From: Caulobacterales bacterium
GTDB taxonomy: Bacteria > Pseudomonadota > Alphaproteobacteria > Caulobacterales > Parvularculaceae
DNA: 64,000 nt
Reading direction: 5' to 3'
Assembly: GCA_020638525.1 (NCBI GenBank)
Contig: JACKIL010000007.1
Span: 62,001 to 126,000, forward strand
Position 1 is the stretch's first letter, and every line of letters begins with the position of its first letter. Below are positions 52,503 to 60,942 of the stretch, piece after piece. A model generated the notes under the pieces. The model saw only the letters and a program-made list of their open reading frames with translations, made no database searches and was not told the origin of the DNA. Position numbers and translations under genes: made by a program.

Positions 52503-52537
52503 ACCGCCCGGATAATGCGTCCGGGCGGTTTTATTTT
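52503..52537 (+). terminator. Terminator after the DUF736 gene
   Basis: Perfect ACCGCCCGGA and TCCGGGCGGT arms around a seven-base loop, then TTTATTTT. Because of it, the ATG at 52515 inside the stem is not a likely start for the next gene. Confidence 0.88.
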
Positions 52538-52616
52538 GGCTTTATTTGGCGTGTTTTGGCCTTTTCTTTGCACGCCTTTGGACCGGAAAATCTATGGCCG
52601 CAGCGGGGGGAGAGAC

Positions 52617-53426
52617 GTGTCGCGCGGGGAAGGGCCGGACCTTAATCGCAAGGATTACGACGCGCTTTTAGAGCTCCCGCTGTCGGGCTGGGGCTGGGAA
52701 TACGCCCGGCGCTTTCCCGAACTCAAAAAAGCTGCCGCCCGCGCGCGCCGCACCGCGCCCGTTATGATCGAGCGGCGCGACGGCGTGCGGCTCATCCGCC
52801 TGCGTCGGCGTTATCCGGAAGCCGAGGAATTCGGGCTCCAGTTCTTCCCCGACCCTGAAAAATCGGCGCTCGAAACGACGCCCTTCTGGCTCCCGGAAGC
52901 GGCCAATTCGAGCCTCGAAGCCGCGCTCGAATTCGAGGAGATGCACGCCCGCAAAGGCCGCACGCTCTCATGGACCGCGCTTCCCGGCGAGAAACATTTC
53001 CTCATCGGACCGGGGCGGCGCCCGAAGCTTGTCGTCGCCGCGAAAGGCTACGCCGCGCAGATCGCTATTGAAGAAAACATGCTGCCCGTCCCACAGGCGG
53101 TCTATCTCTCCTTGCGTCTCGGCGCGGGCCAGCTTGTCGGCGAACATTTGCGCGCCGTCGAGGAATTTGCGGCTTTCTGCCATGGCGCAAAAGGGCGCTG
53201 CCGAATGTTACGGGGCTTGTCTCCTGAGCGCCTGCGCGACGCGATTATCGCCCTCGATGGCGAGCTTGCGGGGTTCCCGCGCCGGAAGATTGGCGAGGCA
53301 ATCTTCGGCGCCGAAGCGGTCGCGCGCGGCTGGGATGTGGGCGATGAGAGCTACAAAAAGCGCACCAAGCGCCTCGTCGAAAAAGGCCTCGCCCTGATGG
53401 AATTTGGATACCGCAAACTACTCTGA
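52617..53426 (+). CDS. DUF2285 domain protein of the conjugative element
   Basis: The protein of about 269 residues begins with a region of the type RKDYDALLELPLSGWGWEYARRFPEL (the short DNA-binding-like segment typical of these proteins), and carries a C-terminal DUF2285 domain (AAFCHGAKGRCRMLRGLS, RLRDAIIALDGELAG, RKIGEAIFGAEAVARGW). I choose GTG 52617, after GGGGGGAG; the ATG at 52515 lies within the preceding terminator. The family is linked to replication or transfer control of ICEs. Confidence 0.85.
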   Translation: MSRGEGPDLNRKDYDALLELPLSGWGWEYARRFPELKKAAARARRTAPVMIERRDGVRLIRLRRRYPEAEEFGLQFFPDPEKSALETTPFWLPEAANSSLEAALEFEEMHARKGRTLSWTALPGEKHFLIGPGRRPKLVVAAKGYAAQIAIEENMLPVPQAVYLSLRLGAGQLVGEHLRAVEEFAAFCHGAKGRCRMLRGLSPERLRDAIIALDGELAGFPRRKIGEAIFGAEAVARGWDVGDESYKKRTKRLVEKGLALMEFGYRKLL

Positions 53427-53539
53427 CGCTGCCGCCAAAGGGACGTTTTCAGTTCGCGGAGATCGTCCCTCCTCAAGGGATCGCGTTTCCCGCAAAGCCT
53501 TCGATCAGGATCGATTGAAGCGGGAAAGGAGACGTGAAG

Positions 53540-53788
53540 ATGAGCGAAACCCATTGTGACGAAGGCGGCGAGACCGCCGGTGAGACGAGGAAACCCTGCA
53601 AGTTTTTGAGCGTGAAAGAGGCCGCAGAATTCCTTGGGCTTAGGCGCTCGACCCTCGATCATTATCGCTGGGTCGGGGGCGGTCCCCGCTATCGAAAGCA
53701 TGGCGGGCGGGTCAAATACACCGAGCCCGACCTCGAGGCCTGGTCCGAAAGCCGTCAGTTTCAGGACACGGCGACGAGGGTCCGGTGA
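53540..53788 (+). CDS. Excisionase-like helix-turn-helix protein
   Basis: The 82-residue protein carries a winged HTH of the excisionase/MerR-like type: FLSVKEAAEFLGLRRSTLDHYRWVGGGPRY, with the wing in GGRVKYTEPDLEAW. Such proteins direct excision or transcription in mobile elements. The ATG at 53540 is 8 bp from GGAG; a GTG two codons earlier is possible. The stop overlaps the next start (GTGA). Confidence 0.87.
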   Translation: MSETHCDEGGETAGETRKPCKFLSVKEAAEFLGLRRSTLDHYRWVGGGPRYRKHGGRVKYTEPDLEAWSESRQFQDTATRVR

Positions 53789-54282
53789 GGAGGGCGGCGG
53801 CGATAACGGCATTCGCCGCCATCGCGGCGCTTGCCGTTGTTACCGTGGCCCCGACCAAGGCGAGGGTTCTCTGGAATCGCACCGAGAGCGCGCCGAAAGG
53901 GCTCTATCTTGTTACACGGGATAACCTGACGACGGGCGACTGGGCCGTGCTGTCAGGAGACGCGGCGAGCGCGGAATGGATCGCTGCGAACGGATATCTC
54001 AGTGCGGATTGGCCGATTATCAAGCGCGTCGCCGCCGTTGAAGGCGATGAAATATGTCGCGGCGGCGTTGAGATATTCATCAATGAAACCCTTGCCGCGA
54101 CTGCGCTCGATGCGGACAGCACAGGAAGGAAACTTCCAAGGTGGGAGGGGTGCATCACGCTTCAGGCGGATCAGGTGTTTCTTCTCAATAATCATCCGCG
54201 CTCCCTCGACGGGCGATATTTCGGCACGGAGAAGCGAGACGATTTGATAGGGCGCGCACACCTTCTTTTTCACGCGGAATGA
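53785..54282 (+). CDS. traF: TraF-type S26 family signal peptidase
   Basis: TraF-like peptidases process and cyclise the conjugative pilin. The 165-residue protein has an N-terminal membrane helix (about 4-22), the Ser nucleophile region NRTESAPKGLYLV (S near 36), and the general-base Lys in PIIKRVAAVEGD (near 80). A LLNNHPRSLDGRYFG segment is also characteristic. It starts at a GTG that overlaps the HTH gene stop. Confidence 0.9.
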   Translation: MRRAAAITAFAAIAALAVVTVAPTKARVLWNRTESAPKGLYLVTRDNLTTGDWAVLSGDAASAEWIAANGYLSADWPIIKRVAAVEGDEICRGGVEIFINETLAATALDADSTGRKLPRWEGCITLQADQVFLLNNHPRSLDGRYFGTEKRDDLIGRAHLLFHAE

Positions 54283-54505
54283 AACTTCGCATAGAGAGCG
54301 TTCCAAAAGGATCGAAAGCGTTGCAAAGGGAAGGATAAGCGTCCCGGAGGGCAAGATGAAAGCACCGGCGCCAAGAGGCGCATAAACTATTGTCTGCACA
54401 TCCGGAATTCGGCGCCATGCTGAAAATTTTGTGGCGCTGCGACCTGACGAAGCCGTTGTTTCGGGGAGGTTTTCTGTGGCGCCATCATTTCCTGCAAGGT
54501 TTTAG
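54283..54505. other. Gap before the relaxase, possible origin of transfer
   Basis: This 223-bp gap has imperfect repeats (GAGCGTTCCAAAAGGAT and AAGCGTTGCAAAGGGAAGGAT), a small hairpin GCGCC-AAGA-GGCGC (54368-54381) and AT-richer sequence after it. Its place directly upstream of the relaxase gene is where an oriT often lies. No nic consensus was recognised. Confidence 0.35.
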
Positions 54506-56458
54506 ATGAGCGACGAGTTCAGGCCCCGGCTCGGCCGTCCGGGCGACCGCGGCGGTTCGGCGGCGAAGCGCTATGGCGCCCGCATAAAACGCGCGGCGAA
54601 GCGGCTCGCCAAACCGAAAGGAAAGTCCGGCTTTTCCGGCGAGCGCATCGGGCGCGGGTCGGCCGCGGCGCGCATGGCTCAGATGCGCTCACACCCGTTC
54701 GCGAAATTCCGAATGCGGCGCGCCGTCGTGAAAGTCCATATCGCGCGGGCCGGGAAGGGAATCGGTCGTGCAGCCTTCCGCGCCCATGTCAAATACATCC
54801 AGCGCGACGGCGCTTCACTGGAGAACGAGCGCGGCGAGCCGTCCGGCGGTGACCTCTATAACCGCGACCGTGAGAGAGTGGACGACCGCGAGTTCCTCGC
54901 GCGCAGCGAGCACGATCCTCACCAGTTCAGGATCATTCTGTCGCCGGAAGACGCCGATCAACTCGGCGACTTGAAGGATTATACGCGCGAGGTGATGGCG
55001 CAAGCCGAAAAGGATTTAGGAACATCCCTCGATTGGGTCGCCGTCGATCACCATAACACCGGCCATCCTCATACCCATGTCGTCATCCGCGGAAAGGACG
55101 GGGCGGGGCGCGATCTCGTCATCGCGCGCGATTATCTCACTCAGGGCTTGCGCGCGCGGGCACAAGAGATCGCCATGGAAAGGCTCGGGCCCCGGCGCGA
55201 TCTTGAGATCGCGAGAGGAGCGGCTCGCGAGGTTGAAGCCGAGCGCGTCACTGGGATCGACCGGCGGCTGGCGGCGCAGGCGCGCGATAATGTCGTCGAA
55301 ATCGCGCCGGCGGCGGGCGCGAGCTGCCGCTTCGAACGAACGCTCACCTTGCGCCGCCTCAGCTTTTTCGAAACACGCGGGTTCGCCGAAAAAGTCGGTG
55401 CGGCGCGCTGGCGTTTCGCCACGGGTTGGGAAGAACGGTTGCGAGCGCTTGCGCTTGAGCGCGACGTTATCCGCTCGATCGCTGCGGCCGCCGGAAAAGA
55501 ACTCGCCGCCCGTGATATCAAAGTGTTCGACGGAACTTCCGGCAGGCCCGACAGAATTCTGGGGCGCGTCGTCGCCAGCGGTCCGACGGATGAACTGCGC
55601 GACACGCGATTCCTTGTCATCGACGCCGCCGACGGCAAGGTCTGGCGCGTCTCCCCTGGCGACGCGGCGCCCGGCGCCTTGCCGCCCGCCGGCGCCATCG
55701 TCGAGGCGCGCGCGGCAGTGAGGCGCGCGCGGCAATCGGACCGCACGATCGCGCGCATCGCCGACATCAATCGAGGGCGTTATTCCGCCGCGTTGCATGC
55801 CGCAGACGATCCGACACCGAGCAAGGTTTACATTGAAGCCCATAAACGCAGGCTGGAGGCATTGCGGCGGGCAGGGATTGTTGCGCGCGCGACGGACGGG
55901 TCCTGGCGCATCGGGCGGGACTTTCTCGACCGCACGGCACGCTATGAAGCGGCAAGGGGCGGCGGCGTGAAGTTCGAGGTGAAGTCGTGGATCGATCTTG
56001 AAGCCCAAGTCGGAAAACGCGCCCCGACCTGGCTCGACGATGTGAACGAAAGCGAAATCGGCGGGGAGGGCTTTGGCGCTGAGGCCGCCGCGGCGAAGGC
56101 GCGCCGCGCGAAGTTTCTGAGGCGAGAGGGTCTGTGGTCGGAAGAGGCGGGCGGCATCGACGCAGCCACGCGGCGGCGGCTCGCGGAAAGCGAGCTCGCC
56201 GAGGCCGGCGAATCGCAAGCGCGGCGCATCGGCAAGACCTATCGCGCCTTCGAAGCCGGCGGCTCGTTCGACGGCGTCTTTGAGCGCTCCGTCGATCTCG
56301 TCCAAGGGCGTTTCGCGCTGATCGGCCGGTCGAAGGAATTCACACTCGTTCCGTGGCGGCCGGAAATCGAAAAATATCGCGGCGCCGCGCTCATGGTCTA
56401 CCGGTCGGGAAAGGGGATCGAATGGACGCCCGGCAGGGCGCGCGGGATCGGGTGGTGA
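54506..56458 (+). CDS. Conjugative relaxase with DUF3363 domain
   Basis: The relaxase nicks oriT and pilots the strand into the recipient. The 650-residue protein has a basic N-terminus, a VirD2/MobA-like core with HVKYIQRDGASLENERGE (about 92-110), FRIILSPEDADQLGDL, and the HUH metal motif HHNTGHPHTHVV (H187, H189, H191). A C-terminal DUF3363 region follows (about 300-640). The nucleophilic Tyr is probably among the tyrosines near 85-120 but cannot be fixed by eye. Confidence 0.93.
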   Translation: MSDEFRPRLGRPGDRGGSAAKRYGARIKRAAKRLAKPKGKSGFSGERIGRGSAAARMAQMRSHPFAKFRMRRAVVKVHIARAGKGIGRAAFRAHVKYIQRDGASLENERGEPSGGDLYNRDRERVDDREFLARSEHDPHQFRIILSPEDADQLGDLKDYTREVMAQAEKDLGTSLDWVAVDHHNTGHPHTHVVIRGKDGAGRDLVIARDYLTQGLRARAQEIAMERLGPRRDLEIARGAAREVEAERVTGIDRRLAAQARDNVVEIAPAAGASCRFERTLTLRRLSFFETRGFAEKVGAARWRFATGWEERLRALALERDVIRSIAAAAGKELAARDIKVFDGTSGRPDRILGRVVASGPTDELRDTRFLVIDAADGKVWRVSPGDAAPGALPPAGAIVEARAAVRRARQSDRTIARIADINRGRYSAALHAADDPTPSKVYIEAHKRRLEALRRAGIVARATDGSWRIGRDFLDRTARYEAARGGGVKFEVKSWIDLEAQVGKRAPTWLDDVNESEIGGEGFGAEAAAAKARRAKFLRREGLWSEEAGGIDAATRRRLAESELAEAGESQARRIGKTYRAFEAGGSFDGVFERSVDLVQGRFALIGRSKEFTLVPWRPEIEKYRGAALMVYRSGKGIEWTPGRARGIGW

Positions 56459-56704
56459 GATATCCGCAGCGTCAGATATCTGCCCCAGACGGTTCACAAG
56501 GAGTCTTCTTGGGGGCAAAAACGGGAGTTGGCCAAAAGGGCTCGTCTGTCCGTTATGCACTCAAAGACGGACGCGTTCGGTGAGGCGCTACCTTTGTCGG
56601 CCGCCACTCTCCAATTGCGACCGGGATCCTGAGTCCATTTCACCTAAGCCAGGATACAAAAGTCTGGGGCGCTCAATATTATGCGACTGGGAAACTGCTA
56701 TCGC

Positions 56705-56737
56705 TTGACACTGGGAAAAAATAGGACAAAATAGGAC
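56705..56737 (+). promoter_or_regulatory. Promoter with tandem 10-bp operator-like repeat
   Basis: TTGACA (56705-56710) is followed at once by AAAATAGGAC twice in tandem (56718-56727, 56728-56737); the second copy covers the expected -10 zone. AGGAG and the first ATG of the cargo operon follow within 20 bp. The rest of 56459-56757 shows no gene. Repressor binding to the repeat would block this promoter. Confidence 0.6.
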
Positions 56738-56757
56738 CTATATCAGGAGCGAGTGCC

Positions 56758-58230
56758 ATGCCTTCTTCCCAGTCCAATCTTCTTAATACGCCCGGCGCCG
56801 GCGCCGGCGTTCCGCATTTTCATCGCGATGACGATCTTCTGTGCCCGCTTTGCGAGCAGCCGATTCCCGACGAGCGCGCCGATGAAATCCAGGAGCGCAT
56901 CGCCCTCCGCGAGAACGAGCGCAACGCCGCCGTCGAAGCGCGTCTGAAGGACCTCTTCGCGCGGGAAAAATCCGAGGCCGTCTCGGCGGCGCGGGCGGCC
57001 GAACGCAAGGCCGCCGACGAGAAGGCGGCGAAAAAAATCGCGGACGCCGAATCCGTTCATCGGCAAATGCTCGTGGAGATTCAGCGGGGAGCCGAGAAAG
57101 CGCGCGCCGATCATGAAGCCGCGCTCGCCAAGGCCGAGGCCGAAAAAAAGTCCGCCCTCGCGGCGGCGGAAGCGGCGAGGCAAGACGCCGTTGCGCGCAT
57201 GCAGGCGTCAATTGACGAAGCGCAGCGCTTGAAGGAGGCGGCTGAAAAAGCTCAGGGCGATCTTCGCACGCAGCTCGATCAGGCCGGCGCCGAAAAAGAC
57301 GCCGCGATCGCCGCCGCCCGGGAAGACGCCGGCCGCGCGCATCAGGAACAACTCGCCGAGGTTTTACGGGCGAAGGTCGATGCCGAAGCGAAAGCGGCGC
57401 AAGCCGAGAAACTTCGCGAGGAAGGCGAACGCGCGCGCGCCGATGAACTGGCGGCGCGGCTCGCTGAGCAGCGCGAGGCTCTTGAGAAAGCGGCGATAAA
57501 TGCGGTCAACGCCGAGAAATCCAAAGCCTTCGACGATAAGCTGAAGCTCTCTGGGAAGATCGACGATCTCCAGCGCGCGCTTGACAAGAAAACCGCCGAA
57601 GAGCGCGGCGAGGGCGCCGAAATCGATCTCTTCGAGGCGCTCAAAGCCGCCTTCGAGGGCGACAAGATCGAACGCATCAATAAAGGTCAGCCAGGTGCCG
57701 ATATCCGCCACACCGTCATGCGCAATGGCAAGGCGTGCGGGAAGATCCTCTACGATTCAAAGGACCACAAGGCGTGGCGCAATGACTTCGTGATTAAGCT
57801 TGCGAGCGATAAAGTCGCCGACAAGGCCGAGCACGCGATCCTCTCCACCCGCACCTTTCCGGCCGGGTCGCGTCAGCTCGACTCCCGGGACGGCGTCATT
57901 ATCGCGAGCCCCGCCCGCATCGTCGCCTTGGTCGGCATCGTGCGCGAACATATGATCCGCGTCCGCGCCCTACAGCTGAGCGACGAGGCGCGCGAGCGCA
58001 AGACGGAAGCGCTTTACGCCTTCATGACCTCCGACCGCTGCGACGGCCTTTTCAAACGCATCGACGGCCACGCTGAGGAACTGCTGACGCTTCAGGACAA
58101 GGAGCGTCGCGCCCATGAGGCGATGTGGAAGCGCGAAGGCGAGCTCTATCGGTCAGTTCAGAAGGCGAACGCCGATATGCGCAATGAAGTCGACCTCATT
58201 ATCGGTACGGCGGGCGGCGGCGATGCATAA
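56758..58230 (+). CDS. DUF2130 protein: coiled coil with nuclease-like C-terminal core
   Basis: The 490-residue protein has a half zinc finger (H20xH22 and C29PLC32), a very long Ala/Glu/Lys-rich coiled coil (about 38-280), then the DUF2130 domain. That domain has D315 in ADIRHTVMRNGK, D333-S-K335 in ILYDSKDHKAW, and then FVIKLASDKVADKAEHAILS. D…(D/E)xK followed by a K-rich helix is the layout of PD-(D/E)XK nucleases, so DNA cleavage is plausible but unproven. It opens a four-gene overlapping operon; the next gene starts inside its stop (8-bp overlap). Confidence 0.87.
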   Translation: MPSSQSNLLNTPGAGAGVPHFHRDDDLLCPLCEQPIPDERADEIQERIALRENERNAAVEARLKDLFAREKSEAVSAARAAERKAADEKAAKKIADAESVHRQMLVEIQRGAEKARADHEAALAKAEAEKKSALAAAEAARQDAVARMQASIDEAQRLKEAAEKAQGDLRTQLDQAGAEKDAAIAAAREDAGRAHQEQLAEVLRAKVDAEAKAAQAEKLREEGERARADELAARLAEQREALEKAAINAVNAEKSKAFDDKLKLSGKIDDLQRALDKKTAEERGEGAEIDLFEALKAAFEGDKIERINKGQPGADIRHTVMRNGKACGKILYDSKDHKAWRNDFVIKLASDKVADKAEHAILSTRTFPAGSRQLDSRDGVIIASPARIVALVGIVREHMIRVRALQLSDEARERKTEALYAFMTSDRCDGLFKRIDGHAEELLTLQDKERRAHEAMWKREGELYRSVQKANADMRNEVDLIIGTAGGGDA

Positions 58231-59167
58231 TCCGGCTCGCGACGAGGAAGCGGTCGTCGTCAATCTGCAGGAGCGGCGCCTTGATCGCACCATCCTGCGC
58301 ACCTACCGGACCAGAGCCGATCTCGACGACGTCGTTCCGAACGAGAACCAGCCGCGTCTGGGGCCGAAGCTCGACGACGAGCTGCAGCGCCAGATCGAAG
58401 CGAATGGCGGGCTCTTCGAGCCGCTCCTGGTCGAGCCGCATCCGCAGTTTCCCGGCAAGTTCCGTATTATCGATGGCGACCGCCGCTGGACCAATTCGAA
58501 AGCGCTAGTCGATCAGGGTAAGGACGAATACCGAAAAATCCCCATAGAGGTCACCGACCGGACCCTTTCGGAAGAGGACCGGTTTCGCGTGTGGATTTAC
58601 ATTCACCGCCAACGCAAGGAATGGGACGCGAAGGAAAAGGAAATGGTCGCCTATCGTCTCGTCGATCTGATGGGGCGAACAAGCGCGGCGAACATCCTTG
58701 GCGTCACCGTGCGCGAGATCGACAAGCTCGTTGATGTCTTTGAGCTTTCCGAGAAGTTCAAAGGCCTTCGCGATCCGAGCGCCGCCATCACCTGGGCCCG
58801 AGAATTGATGGGCGTCAGCAAGAAGCTCCTCACTCCGAGCGTCGTCGAGGCGGTGGTGAAGAAGGTCAATCAGAAGCGCATCTCCAATTCGAAAGACCTG
58901 CGCAAGCTTCGCACGATCTTGCCCGATCCGGTGGCGCGCGCGCATTTCATGAGCGACGAGGGCGATATCGACTCCGCGCTCTTACGCATCGCCACGGCGC
59001 CCGCGAAAGCCAAGCGCGGCCTGCCGAGCGATCTCGAAGCCGCGATCGAGGCGATGAAGAAAACGCAATGGGCCGAGCTTGAGGCGCTAAGAGGCGATCC
59101 TGAGTTTCTGAAACGCATCGAAGATGCGGAAAACATGCTCAAGTCCTTGAGGAAGGCGCTGTCATGA
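58223..59167 (+). CDS. ParB-like nuclease/partition-domain protein
   Basis: The 314-residue protein has a ParB/Srx-like N-terminal domain (about 30-135) with GGLFEPLLVEPH and IDGDRRWTNSKAL (G85-DRRW); these loops bind nucleotide (CTP or ATP) in relatives. A downstream HTH-like stretch (about 150-175, RTSAANILGVTVREIDKLV) and a helical C-terminus follow. The start at 58223 overlaps the DUF2130 stop and cuts away upstream frame that belongs to it. The protein differs from the element's own ParB at 49934 and most likely serves the operon. Confidence 0.82.
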   Translation: MHNPARDEEAVVVNLQERRLDRTILRTYRTRADLDDVVPNENQPRLGPKLDDELQRQIEANGGLFEPLLVEPHPQFPGKFRIIDGDRRWTNSKALVDQGKDEYRKIPIEVTDRTLSEEDRFRVWIYIHRQRKEWDAKEKEMVAYRLVDLMGRTSAANILGVTVREIDKLVDVFELSEKFKGLRDPSAAITWARELMGVSKKLLTPSVVEAVVKKVNQKRISNSKDLRKLRTILPDPVARAHFMSDEGDIDSALLRIATAPAKAKRGLPSDLEAAIEAMKKTQWAELEALRGDPEFLKRIEDAENMLKSLRKALS

Positions 59168-60942
59168 CGAAGCCGGCCGCAGCCCTTCCGCCGTCGGACC
59201 CTCCGCCCGACCACCCGTCGGAGATCGAGGCCGCCGCCGCTGCGGGAACGCTGCGCGCGCTGATCGCGCGGCGCTATCGCGACGGCGACGACGAGCGGCG
59301 CGACTTCGACAACGCGCTGGTCAATCTTCATAACAGGGGATCAATCGACGCTGTCGCAGTATTGGCGGAACTCGGGCGCTCGGGAGGACAAGAGAACGAT
59401 TTTTTCGATATTCAGCTCGTCTTTAAGGACGTCCTTCCCCGCATGATGGCGGAGATAGCGGTCGTCATGGACGCGGTCTGCGGCCTCGTCCGCGCGGGCG
59501 AGGGCGACACTTTCGCCGGCGTCTTAGTCGATCCTTTCAGGCAATTCTGCGCGGTGCAGCCGGGCCGCGCCGACGAAGCGTTGCGCCTCATTCGCGAAGA
59601 CGCGCCGCGCTACGCGCTGCTCTATCCCGCCGTTCTCGCAGCGGGCCTTGAAGAAGACCGGGCCGGCTGGATCGCGCGCGCGATCGATGTCCTGAAAACG
59701 GAGGAGATGGTTTTTCTGCGTCACGTCGTCTTCGCCCTGACGCGCCCGGAGCTTGCGGCCGACGAAGACGCGCGCGCAGCGGCGCTTTCCGCGCTGAAGG
59801 CGCGTCTTGTCGGTCTCGCCGACGACGACGTTCTCGCCAGCGCAGTGCGCGCCATCTTCGCGCTCGATCCGGTTGTGCAAGGCGCGCGAGGTTCGGGACT
59901 GCTTCTCGACGACGTCCTCGCCGCGGGCGGCGATGCGACCCTCCACGCCGCGATCGAATGTCTGTGGTTGAACGGCAGGACGGCGCCGCCCGCCGTCGCC
60001 GCCGTCGTTTTCCGTCACGGCGAACGCATCAAACCAGCCCATAAGGGAACGCTGCATCGGGCCGACATGGCCCTTTATGCGTCGCTCGGCGAGCCGTGCG
60101 AGAACGAGGCGCTTGCGTTTTTGGAGCGCTATCTCGTGGCCAACGTCGGCAGCGTTGAGCCTGAAGCGTTCCAGCATTCCCTGCGCAAGATCCCGAATCA
60201 ACATCCGGCACTCTTCGGCCGCCTTCTCGTCAAATGGTTTCTCTCGGGCGAGCGCGCGCTTTGCGACAGCGCGCGCTGGATGGTTACGAACAGCGTCGGC
60301 GAGGCCGCGCCCATGCCCGTCGATGCGATCGCCGGCGTCGCTCTCGAATCGGGCGAGCGGATTTTCGTGGCGCGCAAGGCCGTCGGCTGGCTCTTCTTCC
60401 AGCCGAAAGCGGCGGCGGAAGTCGTACTGGCGGTGATGAGGGATGCCGACAGCAAGTCATCGAAAATTATCGAGGATCACCTCTTCGATCCTCTGTTGAT
60501 CAATTACGCCGGTCCACTTGAACCGTTTCTGAGGGAAGCGGGGAAATCAGCGCCTGCGTCCGTAAAGCGGCGCATCAATAGCGCGCTCAAAAGATGGCGC
60601 GCCCATATCGACGCCGTCAAGGCGGCCGGCGCGATCAAGGAGCTCTGGCCTTCGGAACGCGAGCGCGCCATCACACGCCAGCGCTTCGCGGATGAAAGCG
60701 CCGCCGCCATGCGCGAGGCGGAAGCGAATTCAGTCCTGTTGAGCGCTGTTTCGAAATCTGTCGTCCTTTACGGCCGCGCCTCGATTCACAGCATTCGCGG
60801 GCCCGACGGCAAAAATCGGCGCGCAGTCACGCGCCTGCAGAGCCACAGCTTCACCATCGACGTGCCGAGCGAGGACATGGTCGATCCTTTTGGCCTCGAC
60901 TACAAACTGCGCTTCATGCGCGTCGAAAAGATCAGACGATGA
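59164..60942 (+). CDS. Large helical protein of unknown family in the cargo operon
   Basis: The 592-residue protein starts in the stop of the ParB-like gene (ATGA). After a Pro/Ala-rich N-terminus (about 1-30), it appears almost wholly alpha-helical, with repeated ~35-40-residue units such as AIDVLKTEEMVFLRHVVFAL and DDDVLASAVRAIFALDP that resemble HEAT/Armadillo scaffolds. The last ~60 residues (YGRASIHSIRGPDGKNRR, LQSHSFTIDVPSEDM) look beta-rich. I recognise no named family or catalytic motif. A scaffold or recognition subunit is a guess from fold and position. Confidence 0.75.
   Translation: MTKPAAALPPSDPPPDHPSEIEAAAAAGTLRALIARRYRDGDDERRDFDNALVNLHNRGSIDAVAVLAELGRSGGQENDFFDIQLVFKDVLPRMMAEIAVVMDAVCGLVRAGEGDTFAGVLVDPFRQFCAVQPGRADEALRLIREDAPRYALLYPAVLAAGLEEDRAGWIARAIDVLKTEEMVFLRHVVFALTRPELAADEDARAAALSALKARLVGLADDDVLASAVRAIFALDPVVQGARGSGLLLDDVLAAGGDATLHAAIECLWLNGRTAPPAVAAVVFRHGERIKPAHKGTLHRADMALYASLGEPCENEALAFLERYLVANVGSVEPEAFQHSLRKIPNQHPALFGRLLVKWFLSGERALCDSARWMVTNSVGEAAPMPVDAIAGVALESGERIFVARKAVGWLFFQPKAAAEVVLAVMRDADSKSSKIIEDHLFDPLLINYAGPLEPFLREAGKSAPASVKRRINSALKRWRAHIDAVKAAGAIKELWPSERERAITRQRFADESAAAMREAEANSVLLSAVSKSVVLYGRASIHSIRGPDGKNRRAVTRLQSHSFTIDVPSEDMVDPFGLDYKLRFMRVEKIRR

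Noticed and set aside
52515..52616. ATG start for the DUF2285 gene at 52515
   Set aside because: It lies inside the perfect terminator stem, and the first 34 residues are hydrophobic and unlike the family. GTG 52617 after GGGGGGAG is preferred.
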